Shown here one piece after another: positions 63,412-64,000 of a DNA stretch of 64,000 nt. The position numbers and the translations under genes were made by a program. Under the pieces are notes generated by a model. That model saw only the letters and a list, made by a program, of their open reading frames with translations. It did no database searches and was not told where the DNA came from. Source of the DNA: JACJWR01 sp964474045 (GTDB taxonomy: Bacteria; Actinomycetota; Actinomycetes; S36-B12; UBA10799); contig CAYYRC010000004.1 in NCBI GenBank assembly GCA_964474045.1, positions 62,001 to 126,000 of the forward strand, in the 5' to 3' direction. The number at the start of each line of letters is the position of its first letter. Within the stretch, counting starts at the first letter, position 1.

Positions 63412-64000
63412 TCAACTCTGGTCTGACGAGAACCGTACGGCGCAGTCGGCCAGTTCGATACCGGGCCAGACCCTGGCTCCGGTCAGCAGCTCGTTCTCGG
63501 CGCCCAGCACAGCCCCATCGCCGATGACGGCGCCGGTGATGCGGCAGTGCGGACCGATCACCGCGCCACTGCCCACGACGCTGCCGGTGACGGTGGCCCC
63601 GACGCCGATCACCGCCCCGTCGAACACCACGCTCCCGTCGACGGTCGCGTACGCCTGTACCTCGGCCCCGGCGCCGATGGCGCAGCCGCCGGCCAGCACC
63701 GCGTCCTGGCTGACCAATGCGCCGGGCAGCACGAGGGCCCGACCGGGTTCGCCGGGCAGGGCGGGGGACGAGATCCGACCCGAGACTATGTCGCGCGAGC
63801 CCTCGACGAACGCCATGGGCGTGCCCAGGTCAAGCCAGTAGGCGGGGTCGACGACGCCGATGACGCGCTCGTTCGCGGCCAGCAGTTGTGGGAAGGTCTC
63901 CCGCTCGACCGACACCACCCGCCCCGGCGGGATGCGGTCGATGACCGCGCGTCGGAACACGTAGCAGCCGGCGTTGATCTGGTCGGTGACGATCTCCTCC
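63412..64000 (-). CDS. manC: Mannose-1-phosphate guanylyltransferase, C-terminal part (runs off the right edge)
   Basis: The last 195 residues of a nucleotidyltransferase; the N-terminal catalytic part lies beyond base 64000. What is seen is the end of the sugar-nucleotide domain (INAGCYVFRRAVIDRIPPGR, SVERETFPQLLAANERVIG, PAYWLDLGTPMAFVEGSRD) and a left-handed beta-helix of hexapeptide repeats with many V/I-G-x4 turns. The match to actinobacterial GDP-mannose pyrophosphorylase and its place after fbiB point to ManC; glucose-1-phosphate nucleotidyltransferases share the architecture. It would finish the ManA-ManB route to GDP-mannose. Confidence 0.82.
   Translation of the reverse strand, partial: EEIVTDQINAGCYVFRRAVIDRIPPGRVVSVERETFPQLLAANERVIGVVDPAYWLDLGTPMAFVEGSRDIVSGRISSPALPGEPGRALVLPGALVSQDAVLAGGCAIGAGAEVQAYATVDGSVVFDGAVIGVGATVTGSVVGSGAVIGPHCRITGAVIGDGAVLGAENELLTGARVWPGIELADCAVRFSSDQS

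Overview
The window is high-G+C, gene-dense DNA from an actinomycete-type bacterium (Actinomycetota). The evidence is a WhiB regulator, coenzyme F420 genes with a fused FbiC and a fused FbiB, a PIN-PhoH protein, a DinB-type putative mycothiol enzyme, an actinobacterial SecA and several DUF families typical of the phylum. Gene order near the right end (ahcY, manA, SIS isomerase, manB, DUF3499, whiB, fbiC/fbiA/fbiB, manC) matches the block known from mycobacteria and other actinobacteria. The species cannot be named from the sequence alone. A recurring trait is leaderless-looking starts: at twelve genes a TANNNT hexamer sits 6-7 bases before the ATG/GTG.

Left part (1-9.9 kb): a partial aldo/keto reductase; a FetAB-type ABC transporter; then a lower-G+C accessory patch. 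The patch holds a single-domain lipoprotein followed by a PrsW-type intramembrane protease. Facing them is an operon of a LuxR-type response regulator, an unusual double-bundle histidine kinase and a lipoprotein carrying two more copies of the same unrecognised secreted domain. The patch ends at a remnant of an IS3-type transposase and a tRNA-Thr(CGT) gene. A third, unrelated lipoprotein and an MFS symporter follow.

Central part (9.9-34 kb): a secreted chitinase (two CBM2-like modules, Pro-Thr linkers, GH18), a GT1 glycosyltransferase, a KtrAB-type potassium uptake pair, and a GH3/NagZ lipoprotein. Next is a compact minus-strand sulfite/siroheme operon (sirA-cysH-cysG-cbiX). It is preceded by an 11-codon ORF with six cysteine codons and by a hairpin that buries the sirA Shine-Dalgarno: a clear candidate for cysteine-responsive attenuation. 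Then come a VIT-family transporter, a SpoU methyltransferase, DUF4245, glpX, a patatin, class I fumarase, a class V aminotransferase, PhoH2, a short-chain cis-prenyltransferase, AlkD and small unknown genes.

Right part (34-64 kb): a polyprenyl-type GT2/GtrA fusion with a GT39-like glycosyltransferase and an OmpR/HisKA two-component system; secA; a GNAT; a pseudo-receiver LuxR regulator with the long ribosome hibernation factor; comF; membrane proteins; ahcY with a strong terminator; a CDF transporter; then the mannose-activation and F420 block (manA, SIS isomerase, Trm112-like, manB, DUF3499, Rv3259-like, whiB, fbiC, then divergent fbiA-fbiB), a 3-methyladenine glycosylase, a second CPBP protease and the 3' part of manC at the edge.

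The two systems most worth following are the polycysteine leader of the sulfite reductase operon and the lipoprotein/PrsW/two-component patch, whose repeated domain I do not recognise.
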